Of a stretch of DNA of 64,000 nt, positions 15,723 to 24,059 are shown piece after piece. The notes beneath the pieces are model-generated. The model was not told the origin of the DNA, ran no database searches, and worked only from the letters and a program-made list of their open reading frames with translations. How positions within the stretch are numbered: position 1 is the stretch's first letter; each line of letters opens with the position of its first letter. The stretch is from Clostridia bacterium (GTDB lineage: Bacteria; Bacillota; Clostridia; Lachnospirales; Anaerotignaceae), in assembly GCA_910575055.1 (NCBI GenBank), contig CAJTDC010000005.1, forward strand, positions 1-64,000, written 5' to 3'. Both the position numbers and the translations under genes were made by a program.

Positions 15723-15928
15723 ATGCTGTGGCGCTGTACGCCATCCCTTGATATTTAATAAAACGACATGAAATAACAGCGAATAGTGACAAGCCTGCGG
15801 CTCATAAGATGCCGTAAGGCGGTTTTTTTATTTTACCCTCAAGTTTTCTCTTCTGCCGTGGCAATGAAATGGGAGGCTTTCTTAAAAGCAGGGGTAAAAT
15901 ACATAAGCCTCCGCAGGAGGTGGTTCTC

Positions 15929-16345
15929 ATGACGGAAGAACAGAAAAATGTGGTCATAAAGCGCCGTAACAGCGGCTTTGGATATGCGAGCATAGCAAAG
16001 GAAATCGGGCTGACAAAGGATGCTGTCGTGGCGTTCTGCAGGCGGAACGGGCTGACCGGGAACATGGCGGTGAAGGCGCCGGAGGGAACCGGCAGCCGGT
16101 GCAAAGAATGCGGAGCCGCACTGGAGCAGACCGAGGGGATGAAGACGAGGGTGTTCTGTTCTGCGCAATGCAGGAAGAAGTGGTGGAAGGAACACCCGGA
16201 GACGCTGAACAAAAAAGCGGTCTACACCCATACCTGCGCCGGGTGCGGAAGGGAGTTCACAGCCTACGGCAATTCCAGAAGGAAATACTGCTCCCACGCC
16301 TGTTATATTAACCATCGGTTTGGAGGTGGCGGGGCAGATGACTGA
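15929..16345 (+). CDS. Helix-turn-helix and zinc-finger protein of the recombinase operon
   Basis: This 138-residue protein has an N-terminal helix-turn-helix (NSGFGYASIAKEIGLTKDAV) and two Cys-rich clusters: CKECGAAL...CSAQCRKKWW and CAGCGREF...CSHACYINH. Each fits a zinc-ribbon-like site. A homologue occurs in the prophage at 56841-57302, with the same order of elements. Here it leads an operon with a small protein and two serine recombinases and probably regulates or assists recombination; that is inferred from position. AGGAGG precedes the ATG chosen here. Confidence 0.75.
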   Translation: MTEEQKNVVIKRRNSGFGYASIAKEIGLTKDAVVAFCRRNGLTGNMAVKAPEGTGSRCKECGAALEQTEGMKTRVFCSAQCRKKWWKEHPETLNKKAVYTHTCAGCGREFTAYGNSRRKYCSHACYINHRFGGGGADD

Positions 16346-16514
16346 GGAGCAGTTCCAGGCAGAAAAGCTGTATTATATCTCGCTCTCCATCGCTAAATCC
16401 ATGATGGAAAAGGGCGTCATCGATAGGGAGGTATTAGCCATAATTGATACAAAACTGCTGGAAAAATACCGCCCGGTTTCGGGTACATTACTGGCTGGAA
16501 AACCGTTGACTTAA
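16338..16514 (+). CDS. Small SHOCT-like protein
   Basis: This 58-residue protein (MTEEQFQAEKLYYISLSIAK...GVIDREVLAIIDTKLLEKY) has the short helical pattern seen in SHOCT-like proteins found beside large serine recombinases. It overlaps the preceding gene by 8 bases, and GGAGG precedes the ATG. Function unknown; the conserved position suggests an accessory factor for the recombinases. Confidence 0.65.
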   Translation: MTEEQFQAEKLYYISLSIAKSMMEKGVIDREVLAIIDTKLLEKYRPVSGTLLAGKPLT

Positions 16515-16556
16515 TGCGGTTTTAGAGTGATGTATAGTAGCGGAAGGAGTGATCTT

Positions 16557-18461
16557 ATGGCGAAGATAAGCAGGATAGAGCCGAAAATCCCGGCTCTGAA
16601 GAAGCGGCAGAAGGTCGCAGCCTACGCCCGCGTGTCCATGGAAACGGACCGCCTCGCCCATTCCCTTTCCGCACAGGTGAGTTACTATAACGGACTGATA
16701 CAGTCGAACCCTGAGTGGGAATATGCCGGGGTGTATGCGGATTTTGGGATCAGCGGGACCGGGACGGCGGCGCGCAGCGAGTTCCTCCGCCTTATCGCGG
16801 ACTGCGAGGCGGGGAAGGTGGACATCGTGCTGACCAAGAGCATATCAAGGTTTGCAAGGAACACGGTGGACCTGCTCTCTACGGTCAGGCATTTAAAGGA
16901 GATCGGGGTGGAGGTGCGGTTTGAAAAGGAGCATATCCATTCCTTTTCCGGGGACGGGGAGCTGATGCTTTCCATCCTTGCCTCGTTTGCACAGGAGGAG
17001 AGCCGCTCCATTTCGGAAAATTCGAAATGGGGAATCCGGAAAAGGTACCAGTCCGGCGAGATCGGAGTGAAGAACAAACGGGTATTCGGATACAGCTATG
17101 ACGGCGAAAATTATGAGGTCGTGCCGGAAGAGGCAGAAGCCGTAAGGCTGATATTCGAGAGGTTCACATCGGGCGTGCCGCTTGGGGAAATCAAAAGCGA
17201 ACTGGAAGCGGCTGGGATAAAATCATGGAGGGGATATGACCTTTCCTACACCCATTTAAACTATATCCTGCGCAACGAGATTTACATCGGCGACCGCAGG
17301 TACCAGAAATGCTTTATTGAAGACCCCATACGGAAAAATAAAATTAAGAATCAGGGGCAGCTCCCGCAGTATTATGTGGAAGACGACCATACGGCGATCA
17401 TCAGCCGTGAGGTTTTTGACAAGGCACAGGATGAGATCATCAGAAGGGCGGAGCTGGTAAATCCCACATACCCTTTCACGGGGAAGATAAAGTGCGGCAT
17501 TTGCGGATGCCATTATACGCGGCGTTCGGCCACTGTGAAAGGGCGGGAATATGTGAGCTGGTTCTGCAGGGCGAAGAAAGAGAAAGGCATCACCTGCCGG
17601 AGCCGCAATTATTCCGAAGAACAGCTCCAGAAGATATGCGCCGGCCTGATGGGGATGGAGGAATTTGATGCAGAGGCTTTCGGGGAATCCGTCCGGGGGC
17701 TTACCGTCCTTGCGGACGGCAGCCTTGAGGCGGCGTTCCTGGACGGGCAGACAAAGGTGTGGGAGGCTCCGCCGGAGCCGGTGAAGCCCCCAAAGCCTGA
17801 CAAGCCGACAGGGAAACGCCCGAAAAACATCTTTGACGGGAAGATTTTCTGCGGGATCTGCGGGCGGCGTTTCGGCAGGGCGGTGAGCCAGACGGCGGAC
17901 GGCAGCCACCTTTACTGGTACTGCCGTGCCAAAAGCACCCACGGCGTGACCTGCGGCAGCGTGAACTACCCGGATTCGGAGATAAGGGAAATCTTCTGCA
18001 AGGTCATGGGGCAGGAAACATTTAACGAGGGATTTTTTGAGGAAACGCTGGAGCGGATGGTGGTGCAGAGAACAGGGAGCATAGACCTCCATCTGAAGGA
18101 CGGCACGGTCAAAACTTATGAAACGCTGAAGCTCCGGAGCAACAGGCATGAGGCAACTTCCACAGAGGAATTTGCCGGGAAGATACGGTGCGCCTCCTGC
18201 GGCAATCTCTACCATAAATACTGCTGCTATGGGAAATACACCTACTGGCGGTGCAGCGGCAAGTCAAGAGTCCGGACGGAATGCGGCGGGCGGGATTTCC
18301 AGGATTCGGACATCCGCAAAATCTCGGCTTACCTGATGGGCATGGAGGAATTTGACGGGGCTGAATTTGAAAAACAGGTACAGGAGCTTGTGGCGCTGGA
18401 GGACGGGAGCCTTGAGTGCCGTTTTTATGGAGGGAAGGTGAGGAAATGGCAAAGAACGTGA
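16557..18461 (+). CDS. Large serine recombinase 1
   Basis: This 634-residue protein begins with a resolvase catalytic domain: the active Ser is in YARVSMETD, about residue 24, followed by DIVLTKSISRFARNT. A recombinase domain follows, then three Cys-rich zinc-ribbon repeats (CGICGCHY, CGICGRRF, CASCGNLY). Three ribbons is more than usual. The family integrates and excises transposons, ICEs and phages without a repeat-generating transposase. GGAAGGAG precedes the ATG at 16557. It overlaps recombinase 2 by 16 bases, so both are probably needed together. Confidence 0.9.
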   Translation: MAKISRIEPKIPALKKRQKVAAYARVSMETDRLAHSLSAQVSYYNGLIQSNPEWEYAGVYADFGISGTGTAARSEFLRLIADCEAGKVDIVLTKSISRFARNTVDLLSTVRHLKEIGVEVRFEKEHIHSFSGDGELMLSILASFAQEESRSISENSKWGIRKRYQSGEIGVKNKRVFGYSYDGENYEVVPEEAEAVRLIFERFTSGVPLGEIKSELEAAGIKSWRGYDLSYTHLNYILRNEIYIGDRRYQKCFIEDPIRKNKIKNQGQLPQYYVEDDHTAIISREVFDKAQDEIIRRAELVNPTYPFTGKIKCGICGCHYTRRSATVKGREYVSWFCRAKKEKGITCRSRNYSEEQLQKICAGLMGMEEFDAEAFGESVRGLTVLADGSLEAAFLDGQTKVWEAPPEPVKPPKPDKPTGKRPKNIFDGKIFCGICGRRFGRAVSQTADGSHLYWYCRAKSTHGVTCGSVNYPDSEIREIFCKVMGQETFNEGFFEETLERMVVQRTGSIDLHLKDGTVKTYETLKLRSNRHEATSTEEFAGKIRCASCGNLYHKYCCYGKYTYWRCSGKSRVRTECGGRDFQDSDIRKISAYLMGMEEFDGAEFEKQVQELVALEDGSLECRFYGGKVRKWQRT

Positions 18462-20023
18462 CAACGATACCGGCTACGCGGAACCGCTTCACGGCGGACC
18501 CCATCAGCAGCCGGAAGAAGCGGAGAGTGGCAGGCTACGCCCGCGTTTCCACCGACATGGAAGACCAGCAGACCAGCTACGCCGCACAGTGCGATTACTA
18601 TACGAATTACATACAGAGCCGGGAGGACTGGGAGTTTGTCAGACTGTATTCGGATGAGGGGATCAGTGCAACCTCCACACGGCACCGCAACGGCTTTAAC
18701 CAGATGGTGGAGGACGCCCTCGCCGGCCGCATCGACCTCATCATCACCAAGAGCGTGTCGAGGTTCGCAAGGAACACGGTCGACAGCCTTTCCACCATAC
18801 GGAAGCTGAAGGAGAACGGCTGCGAGTGTTATTTTGAGAAGGAGAACATCTGGACCTTCGATTCCAAGGGCGAGCTGCTCATCACCATCATGTCCTCGCT
18901 GGCGCAGGAGGAGAGCCGGAGCATTTCCGAAAACTGTACCTGGGGCATGAGGAAGCGGTTCGCAGACGGCAAGGTGAGCGTCCCGTTCGGCAGGTTCCTC
19001 GGCTATGACCGGGGCGAGGACGGGAACCTGGTCATCAACGAAGGACAGGCGGAAACGGTACGGAAAATCTACGGGCTGTTCCTGCACGGGCATTCGCCTT
19101 ATAAGATCGCAAAGATGCTGACGGAAGAGGGCATCCCCACTCCGGGCGGCAAGAAGGTGTGGGGCAAGGCGGTGGTGGAGTCCATCCTCACCAACGAGAA
19201 ATACAAAGGCGACGCCCTGCTCCAGAAGGTCTACACGGTGGATTTCCTATCCAAGAAGAAAAAGGTCAATGAGGGCGAGGTGCCGCAGTATTATGTGGAA
19301 GGGAACCATCCGGCCATCATAGAGCCTTCCGTCTTTGACAGCGTCCAGGCGCTGATGAAGGCGAGGCGGCCGGGGAAGAACCGGAATAGCTGCGTAGGCG
19401 TTTTCTCCGGAAAGATAAAATGCGGGGACTGCGGGAGCTGGTACGGCTCCAAGGTATGGCATTCCAACGATAAATACCGGAAGGTGGTCTGGCAGTGCAA
19501 CCACAAGTTTGACGGCGGGGAGAAATGCACCACGCCCCATCTTGACGAGGAAACCATAAAGATGCTGTTTATCAGGGCGCTGAACAGTTTCTGCAGGGAA
19601 AGGGCGGAGATCACGGCAGCCTTTGAGGAGATGAAGGAGGTGGCATTTGGGACGGATGAGCTGGACAGGGAGAAGAAGCACCTGCAGGAGGAGATGAACG
19701 TGGTGGCGGAGCTGATACAGCAGTGCATTGCCGAAAACGCCCGCATCGCGCAGAACCAGGGAGAATACGAAAAACGCTATAATGCCCTTGCGGAGCGGTT
19801 CGACAGGGCGAAGGCTCGGCTTAGCGAGGTGGAGGACGGGATCGTGGCAAAGCAGGCGCAGCGGGAGATGATGCAGAACCTGGTGGATACGCTGGAAGGG
19901 ATGCCGGATGCCGTGGACAGCTTCGATGAGGGCGCATGGTACGCACTGGTGGATTATGCGACGGTCTACGGCAGGGATGACATCCGGTTTACCTTTAAGA
20001 ACGGGATGGAGATTAAGGCATAA
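18446..20023 (+). CDS. Large serine recombinase 2
   Basis: This 525-residue protein has a catalytic domain with the active Ser in YARVSTDMEDQ (about residue 34) and IITKSVSRFARNT. It continues with a recombinase domain, one zinc ribbon (CGDCGSWY...CNHKFDGGEKC) and a C-terminal coiled coil (about 400-480). It is intact and closely similar to the N-terminally truncated recombinase at 33835-35041. It ends in the strong hairpin at 20040. Together with recombinase 1 it probably mobilises all or part of the island; attachment sites were not identified. Confidence 0.9.
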   Translation: MAKNVTTIPATRNRFTADPISSRKKRRVAGYARVSTDMEDQQTSYAAQCDYYTNYIQSREDWEFVRLYSDEGISATSTRHRNGFNQMVEDALAGRIDLIITKSVSRFARNTVDSLSTIRKLKENGCECYFEKENIWTFDSKGELLITIMSSLAQEESRSISENCTWGMRKRFADGKVSVPFGRFLGYDRGEDGNLVINEGQAETVRKIYGLFLHGHSPYKIAKMLTEEGIPTPGGKKVWGKAVVESILTNEKYKGDALLQKVYTVDFLSKKKKVNEGEVPQYYVEGNHPAIIEPSVFDSVQALMKARRPGKNRNSCVGVFSGKIKCGDCGSWYGSKVWHSNDKYRKVVWQCNHKFDGGEKCTTPHLDEETIKMLFIRALNSFCRERAEITAAFEEMKEVAFGTDELDREKKHLQEEMNVVAELIQQCIAENARIAQNQGEYEKRYNALAERFDRAKARLSEVEDGIVAKQAQREMMQNLVDTLEGMPDAVDSFDEGAWYALVDYATVYGRDDIRFTFKNGMEIKA

Positions 20024-20039
20024 GGGTTTAGGGGAAAGA

Positions 20040-20079
20040 AAAGGCTTCCGGTAACATTTTGATGCAAGCGGAAGCCTTT
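20040..20079. terminator. Convergent terminator between recombinase 2 and AraC gene B
   Basis: AAAGGCTTCCG pairs perfectly with CGGAAGCCTTT (18-base loop). The flanking A- and T-rich ends allow use from both directions. Confidence 0.85.
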
Positions 20080-20099
20080 GTGTATTAGCAGATAGAAGA

Positions 20100-21065
20100 T
20101 TATTTTTGTTGCGTTATTTTACGGTATTCTCCTGGCAGGATTCCGGTGCTTTTTCGGAATAATTCTGCAAAACGGCTTGAAGTCGAATACCCAACAGTCT
20201 GTGCGACCTGTCCAATGGTCAGATCCGTTTTAGCAAGCAAATGCTCGGCCTGGCTCATTCTTCTTTGCTGAATGTATTCCGTAACAGTGCAATTATGAAA
20301 CTGCTTAAAAGTGGTTTTTAATTTCGTTGTTCCCATACAGGCGATTTGTGCCAGCCGTTCTAATGGGATTTCAAAAGCATAATGGTCATTCAGATACGCA
20401 GTTACATTTTCTAAAGCGGCAATGTCCTGGTTGGATAAATGCTGCTCGTTCTTTTTGATTTTCTTTTGGGATTCTACAATTAGAGAAACTGCTTCGGCTA
20501 CTTTACCTTCATAGAACAGACTGGCAGAAATTCCATCGCCGCGGTAAGTTTTTATCTGATGGAGCAGCATTTCCATTTCAGGGAAATCCGTGGTCTGGTC
20601 TATCTGACGGAAAGCAGACAGGGGATTTGTATATTCACCCGGATACTGTTTTTTCAGATAATCGTTGTAGTACGCAGGCATGATTTCTACCCCGATGGAA
20701 CAGATGGGGATTTTTTTATGGATCAGTACCTTGTATGGCTCATAGCCGCCGACAAAGGTTTTGATGCATTCTGCTGAAAGCCGTCGGTAAGGGGATAATT
20801 CCTCCCCGGATATGGATTCGTACTTTGTGATGCTTAAGCATTCAGGCAGGTCAAACTCCATAAAGGAATCCTCGTGGAAATAGAAATCATGGATTTTGAT
20901 GTCAAATAAATCTTTTCTTGCATAAACCCAATAAAACCCGCTCCCTATTTCAGGTGACAGTCTCCAGCACGTTCCGGCGGGATTAAATTGTTCAGGCATT
21001 TCTATCAGGCTAAAGCCATTCTTTTCTAAAAGCGGCTGGTAACAGTCATTTAGTATATTATTCAT
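20100..21065 (-). CDS. AraC-family transcriptional regulator (cluster B)
   Basis: This 321-residue protein has a variable sensing region over residues 1-215 and a C-terminal AraC domain with two helix-turn-helix units (EIPLERLAQIACMGTTKLKTTF and LTIGQVAQTVGYSTSSRFAELF), ending TGILPGEYRK. It is divergent from the ECF operon at 21254, with the regulatory region between them. A partial copy of the shared box lies just upstream of its own start (21088-21101), hinting at autoregulation. It is only distantly similar to the cluster A regulator. Confidence 0.85.
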   Translation of the reverse strand: MNNILNDCYQPLLEKNGFSLIEMPEQFNPAGTCWRLSPEIGSGFYWVYARKDLFDIKIHDFYFHEDSFMEFDLPECLSITKYESISGEELSPYRRLSAECIKTFVGGYEPYKVLIHKKIPICSIGVEIMPAYYNDYLKKQYPGEYTNPLSAFRQIDQTTDFPEMEMLLHQIKTYRGDGISASLFYEGKVAEAVSLIVESQKKIKKNEQHLSNQDIAALENVTAYLNDHYAFEIPLERLAQIACMGTTKLKTTFKQFHNCTVTEYIQQRRMSQAEHLLAKTDLTIGQVAQTVGYSTSSRFAELFRKSTGILPGEYRKITQQK

Positions 21066-21087
21066 AAATTCTCAATCCTCCTTGAAA

Positions 21088-21190
21088 CGATTGGACGAAT
21101 ATTTGAAATGAAAAGACGAACATCACTCCAAAGCATTGAAATCGCTTCAGAAATGAGTATGATAGTAATTGTGGTTAGTTGAAACTAATT
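21088..21190. promoter_or_regulatory. Divergent regulatory region of cluster B
   Basis: On the minus strand CGTCCAATCGTTTC (21088-21101) resembles the shared box. On the plus strand TTGAAA (21136) and TATGAT (21158) with 16 bases between form a plausible promoter. GGTTAG-TTGAAA-CTAATT (21173-21190) matches the GTTAG-N6-CTAAC operator class with one changed base and includes the perfect TTAGTT-GA-AACTAA palindrome. Confidence 0.6.
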
Positions 21191-21253
21191 AAAGTATAAC
21201 AAATTTTGGGCGGGAAGTCAATCCGCCCAGAAACACAAGGAGGAAAACTTATT

Positions 21254-21865
21254 ATGAACACTCAAACAAATGCTACAAGAAAAGGACTGTCCGTCAAGGA
21301 CTTAGTAACAACAGGTATTTTCACAGCACTGTTGTTTGTCTTTACGATGGTAGGCGGCGTTTTCTTTGCAACAAATCCGGTACTTACATTCTATATGCCG
21401 GCCGGCAGCGCATTGCTCTGCGGGCCAATCTACTTATTGATGGTCGCTAAAGTGCAGAAGCGGTGGAGCCTTACTATCATGGGCATCTTAATCGGTATCG
21501 TTTGGTTTGTAACGGGTATGCATTGGGCATTTGCACTCGGTTATATGATTATGGGCATTGTGGCTGACTTTGTTGCTGGTGCAGGACAGTACAAGAGCAA
21601 AAAAATCAATACCCTTTCCTATATCTTGTTCTCCCTTGGAGGGACTGGCTCGTATCTTGTATTTTTTGCAGACCCGGAGGGATGGGCGCAGACCATGTTG
21701 GGAAATGGAACGGAACAGGGCTATATTGATACCATGCAGGCAACGGCGAATATAGGGATTCTGATCGCAATGTTCGTGGCTGTGCTTGTAACGGCAGCAA
21801 TCAGTGCCTTGGTAGGAAGCCGTATGCTGAAAAAACAGTTTGAAAAAGCAGGTATCACGGCATGA
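21254..21865 (+). CDS. MptD-family (Trep_Strep) ECF transporter S component (cluster B)
   Basis: This 203-residue integral membrane protein starts RKGLSVKDLVTTGIFTALLF and ends RMLKKQFEKAGITA, parallel to the cluster A S component. AAGGAGG precedes the ATG chosen here; the open frame extends 16 codons further up without a ribosome-binding site. The stop overlaps the T component start (ATGATGG). It is the likely substrate-binding subunit of a second ECF importer. The two S components are diverged enough to differ in ligand. Confidence 0.85.
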   Translation: MNTQTNATRKGLSVKDLVTTGIFTALLFVFTMVGGVFFATNPVLTFYMPAGSALLCGPIYLLMVAKVQKRWSLTIMGILIGIVWFVTGMHWAFALGYMIMGIVADFVAGAGQYKSKKINTLSYILFSLGGTGSYLVFFADPEGWAQTMLGNGTEQGYIDTMQATANIGILIAMFVAVLVTAAISALVGSRMLKKQFEKAGITA

Positions 21866-22587
21866 TGGGAGAAAATCGCAAGAAAGGGTTCTGGCTCGAT
21901 CCACGGGCCAAACTCTTCCTTATCCTGATGTGTGTTTTGTCGTCTATGTTTGCCCCTTCCCTTGCATATCAGTTTGCGCTTGTGCTGCTGATTGCATTAT
22001 TAGGGGTGATGTTTGGAAAGTGGAAATACTCTGTGAAAGTGATGTGCTTTTACGCAGTCATTTGCGTTTTGACTGTGTGGATTATGGCAGAAATGACCGG
22101 CACGTTAAGGACAATGTTTGTGGCGTTCCTCGGTTTGTTCCACAAGGTCTATGCGTGTGGTATGTTGGCCGGAATTGTTCTGTCCACAACGAAAGTCAGT
22201 GAATTTTTATCAGCTATGAACCGGATTCATGCCCCGAAAAAGCTGGTTATCCCATTGGCGGTCATGCTGCGCTACATTCCGACCATTCAGGAGGACTGGC
22301 ACTTTATCAAAGACGCTATGAGGATGCGGGATGTTTCCCCAACGCCTGCCGGGTTCCTTAAAAATCCGGGAATGACAATTGAGTGTATTTATGTGCCGTT
22401 GATGATGGCGGCTTCCAAAGCGGCAGACGAACTCTCCATCGCCTCTGTTACCCGTGGGATAGAAAATCCCAATCCCCGCACCTGCCTTGTTCAAATAAAG
22501 TGCAGGGCTGCGGACTGGATAGGGATGGGCGTTGCCATTGCCTTTTTTGTATTTGAATTGTGTGTGCGGGGAGGTGTGATAGGTTGA
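21862..22587 (+). CDS. ECF transporter T component (cluster B)
   Basis: This protein of 241 residues begins FWLDPRAKLFLILMCV and carries the coupling signatures AMRMRDV and ASVTRGIENP. Start is at one of two consecutive ATG codons, overlapping the S gene stop. Its 3' end overlaps the ATPase start. It is equivalent to 8454-9137. Confidence 0.87.
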   Translation: MMGENRKKGFWLDPRAKLFLILMCVLSSMFAPSLAYQFALVLLIALLGVMFGKWKYSVKVMCFYAVICVLTVWIMAEMTGTLRTMFVAFLGLFHKVYACGMLAGIVLSTTKVSEFLSAMNRIHAPKKLVIPLAVMLRYIPTIQEDWHFIKDAMRMRDVSPTPAGFLKNPGMTIECIYVPLMMAASKAADELSIASVTRGIENPNPRTCLVQIKCRAADWIGMGVAIAFFVFELCVRGGVIG

Positions 22588-24056
22588 TTGAATTTGAAAA
22601 CGTGTCATTTTCATATCAGGGACAGGAACATGATGGTTTGCATGGGGTCAATCTGAAAATTGCAGACGGTGAATGTGTTCTGTTCTGTGGACGTAGTGGA
22701 TGCGGAAAAACGACCATTACAAGGCTAGTAAATGGACTGATCCCGCAGTTTTATCAGGGACAATTACAAGGACGTGTATTGGTGGATGGACAGGAAATCA
22801 GTAATCTTCCTATGTATCAGATTGCGGCAAAGGTCGGTTCCGTTTTTCAGAACCCCCGGACGCAGTTTTTCAACGTAGATACTGACAGTGAGATTGCTTT
22901 TGGAATTGAAAATGAGGCCCGGCCCCCGAAAGAACTGGCAGAGCGCGTAGAACAGGCAACGGATGACCTGAATATTCAAAAGCTGCGGAACCGCAATATC
23001 TTTGAACTGTCTGGAGGGGAAAAACAGAAAATCGCATTTGCGTCAGTTTATGCAATGAACCCGGAAATCTATCTGCTGGATGAACCATCCTCTAATCTGG
23101 ATATGACCTCCATTCAGGAATTGGCAGAACATCTGCGGCTGATAAAGAGTCAGGGCAAAACGATTCTGATTGCGGAACATCGGCTGTACTACCTGATGGA
23201 TTTGGCAGACCGTATTGTCTATTTGGAAAAAGGAAAAATCACAAATATTTTTACCCCGGAAGAATTTCGGCGGTTGCCGCAGTGCGAGAGGGAGCGTATG
23301 GGACTTCGGTCAGTGGATCTACAGAAGGTACTTCCACCGACAGATCAGCCTCCGGCTGGAAAGGAAGTGCTGAAGCTGCGTGATGTTACACTGTACTATA
23401 AAAAACGGACGATCCTGCATAGCATCGGTCTCTCTGCTGCGAAAGGTGAAGTGATCGGAGTGGTCGGTCACAATGGAGCCGGTAAGACGACATTTTCCCG
23501 TGCTTTGTGCGGGCTTCATAAAAACTGTGATGGACAATTTCTATGGGACGGGCAGCCGATGGAGCGCAAAGCCCGACTGAAACGCTCCTATATGGTTATG
23601 CAGGATGTAAACTATGAGCTGTTTGCGGACAGTGTGGAGGCGGAGTGTTCTTTCGGCATCCGAAATCCGGATCATGACATGGTAGAAACGACTCTTGAAG
23701 AATTGAGGCTTGCGGTCTACCGGAAACGCCATCCCAACACGCTATCAGGAGGACAAAAGCAGCGGGTAGCTGTTGCTGTCAGCATGGTCTGCGGAAAAAA
23801 TCTGCTGGTGTTTGACGAGCCTACCAGCGGTCTTGACTTTGACAGCATGGCACAGGTGGCAGGGCTGATCCGGCGGCTGTCCGAAATGGGAAAGGTTATT
23901 TTTATTGTCACCCATGATTTTGAATTTGTGTGCCGTACCTGCTCCCGTGTCCTGCATTTTGACGAGGGCGAAATGCCCGATGATGTACCTGTTACAATGG
24001 ATGCCCTCCCAAAACTGAGAGAGCTGTTCTCTGTTTCAGATGGAAAGGAGAGGTGA
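22584..24056 (+). CDS. ECF transporter double ATPase (cluster B)
   Basis: This protein of about 490 residues has two ABC ATPase domains: Walker A GRSGCGKTT then GHNGAGKTT, signatures LSGGEKQKIAFAS and LSGGQKQRVAVAVS, and Walker B IYLLDEPSSNLD and LLVFDEPTSGLD. The chosen start is TTG at 22584, because GGGAGG sits 9 bases upstream and the ORF then begins IEFENVSFSYQ like its homologues. It is translationally coupled to the T gene. Confidence 0.87.
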   Translation: MIEFENVSFSYQGQEHDGLHGVNLKIADGECVLFCGRSGCGKTTITRLVNGLIPQFYQGQLQGRVLVDGQEISNLPMYQIAAKVGSVFQNPRTQFFNVDTDSEIAFGIENEARPPKELAERVEQATDDLNIQKLRNRNIFELSGGEKQKIAFASVYAMNPEIYLLDEPSSNLDMTSIQELAEHLRLIKSQGKTILIAEHRLYYLMDLADRIVYLEKGKITNIFTPEEFRRLPQCERERMGLRSVDLQKVLPPTDQPPAGKEVLKLRDVTLYYKKRTILHSIGLSAAKGEVIGVVGHNGAGKTTFSRALCGLHKNCDGQFLWDGQPMERKARLKRSYMVMQDVNYELFADSVEAECSFGIRNPDHDMVETTLEELRLAVYRKRHPNTLSGGQKQRVAVAVSMVCGKNLLVFDEPTSGLDFDSMAQVAGLIRRLSEMGKVIFIVTHDFEFVCRTCSRVLHFDEGEMPDDVPVTMDALPKLRELFSVSDGKER

Positions 24057-24059
24057 ACT

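Noticed and set aside
16505-16540. Sigma-70 promoter directly before recombinase 1
   Set aside because: TTGACT and TATAGT are about 21 bases apart, too far for a standard promoter; the gene is more simply transcribed from upstream of 15929.
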